From Leptospira sp. (GTDB taxonomy: Bacteria > Spirochaetota > Leptospiria > Leptospirales > Leptospiraceae), in contig JALOTI010000183.1 in the NCBI GenBank assembly GCA_025457985.1, forward strand, positions 1-5,730: DNA of 5,730 nucleotides, read 5' to 3'. The notes under the pieces were generated by a model that was not told the DNA's origin, made no database searches, and worked only from the letters and a program-made list of their open reading frames with translations. The position numbers and the translations under genes were made by a program. Within the stretch, counting starts at the first letter, position 1, and every line of letters begins with the position of its first letter. Positions 5,042 through 5,730 of this stretch are shown in pieces.

Positions 5042-5730
5042 TTAGATCGGTAAATTGCATTGGAGAGAATCGAACCTGTGAGTGCTACAATTTCAAGTCG
5101 GATGTATTCATCTTCCGCTTTTAGATTGTAGCGAGTTATGTTTGTATCGGGAGACGATTGTAAAATCTCTCCCTCTTTTCCAATCACTCGGATTTCAAGG
5201 TATCTTTCTTTACCCTCAACAGTAATTGTATCTTTTTGAATTATGATCTTAGGTGGATTTGGATCATCTGCATCCCTAAAATATTTTTTCACACAGAAGT
5301 AGTTTCCCTGAAAGAGGTTTTTTAGAACAGCTGACTGGGAGTGAACACCTAACTCCATAGCCACATATCGCATGCCACTCTCTCCCTTACGACCTCTTTG
5401 GTGACCTAGAGTTTGAATCCAATCCTTCCAAAATGGTTGTTTGAAGTTTTTTACTTTCTCTTCAGGAAAATAATGGAGGTCGTCGTTTGCCATACAATGA
5501 ACCAAACGACCTTGACTCAAAACTCCATCTAAAATCTTTGGATCATCACCAAACGGAGAGTAAACTTCGATTGCATGGAAGCCATCTATTTCTTGGATGT
5601 CTTTCTTAGTGTACACATTGTTCAATTTTGGATGTGGCAAAATTACAAAAGCATTTGAATCTTTCAGTTTTTGAATCACCCAATTGAGATTTTCAAATCC
5701 TGCATAAATCGGGAAATAATCTGAAAAACT
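5038..5730 (-). CDS. Partial PHP-type metallohydrolase (CehA/McbA-like)
   Basis: The frame is open from the right edge for 230 codons to the stop at 5040-5038, so the N-terminus is missing. A GTG at 5679 is in frame, but 17 sensible codons precede it (SDYFPIYAGFENLNW), so it is probably internal. PHP-domain landmarks are visible, numbered from the first codon in the window. These are a VILPHPKLNN segment (His33), an HAIEVYSPFG segment (Glu55), and ANDDLHYF (Asp83, Asp84, His86), the usual late metal-binding D-x-H element. A C-terminal strand-rich part follows (about 158-230), ending EYIRLEIVALTGSILSNAIYRSN, like the R-x-E ... N-P-I tail of PHP proteins with an appended domain. PHP proteins use two or three metal ions to hydrolyse phosphoesters or, in some subfamilies, other bonds. 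The substrate here is unknown. The first metal-binding HxH motif would lie beyond the window. The gene converges on the 402-residue protein with a 4-nt overlap. Confidence 0.75.
   Translation of the reverse strand, partial: SFSDYFPIYAGFENLNWVIQKLKDSNAFVILPHPKLNNVYTKKDIQEIDGFHAIEVYSPFGDDPKILDGVLSQGRLVHCMANDDLHYFPEEKVKNFKQPFWKDWIQTLGHQRGRKGESGMRYVAMELGVHSQSAVLKNLFQGNYFCVKKYFRDADDPNPPKIIIQKDTITVEGKERYLEIRVIGKEGEILQSSPDTNITRYNLKAEDEYIRLEIVALTGSILSNAIYRSN

Noticed and set aside
5033..5068. TCTCTC / GAGAGA inverted repeat at the convergent junction, considered as a bidirectional terminator
   Set aside because: The six-pair stem has a 24-base loop and lacks a T-tract on either strand, so it is too weak to support.
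5679..5681. GTG at 5679 as the start of the PHP protein
   Set aside because: The same frame stays open to the window edge with protein-like sequence, and the remaining PHP domain lacks its N-terminal metal-binding motif. The gene is truncated by the edge.
1..5730. CRISPR arrays, tRNAs, IS elements, tandem repeats, toxin-antitoxin or defence genes
   Set aside because: No repeat-spacer pattern, cloverleaf, transposase motif or nuclease/toxin motif was found on reading either strand.

Overview
The window looks like chromosomal DNA of a spirochaete, most likely Leptospira. The reasons are moderately AT-rich base composition (estimated by eye), spirochaete-style relaxed lipoboxes, and a run of exported proteins: a secreted FecR-domain protein, a DUF4384 protein, a TolC-type protein, and two small or Ig-like lipoproteins. 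Genus assignment is an inference. No rRNA, tRNA, IS element, CRISPR array or phage gene is visible.

Layout. The minus strand from 1881 down to the left edge carries a TolC/OMF-family outer-membrane efflux protein followed by a lipoprotein with a bacterial Ig-like domain that runs off the window. The TolC-type frame stops early at 586-588, but the -1 frame continues with a plausible 60-residue C-terminus ending at 407, two bases before the lipoprotein start. The gene is therefore frameshifted, either by an indel or by recoding at an exact G_GGT_TTT slippery heptamer. A 102-bp divergent intergenic region (1882-1983) holds a terminator-like hairpin plus T-tract. The plus strand then carries a FecR-domain protein (1984-2694) and a DUF4384 protein (2694-3599) that share one base. 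A strong sigma70-type promoter (3615-3643) follows. It sits so close to the next ATG that the mRNA would be leaderless. It drives a 61-residue cysteine-containing lipoprotein (3651-3836), which overlaps by 4 nt a 402-residue exported protein of unknown family (3833-5041). On the minus strand, a PHP-type metallohydrolase truncated by the right edge (5038-5730) converges on it, with the two stop codons overlapping by 4 nt.

Function. Every complete product has an export signal, so this is an envelope-centred region. The TolC-type channel and Ig-like lipoprotein look like one operon. The FecR and DUF4384 proteins look like a co-translated periplasmic pair. The small lipoprotein and the 402-residue protein look like a second coupled pair of unknown role. 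No inner-membrane pump or periplasmic adaptor gene is present here to pair with the TolC-type protein. The most notable points are the frameshifted TolC C-terminus, the predicted leaderless promoter, and the uncharacterised lipoprotein/402-residue pair.
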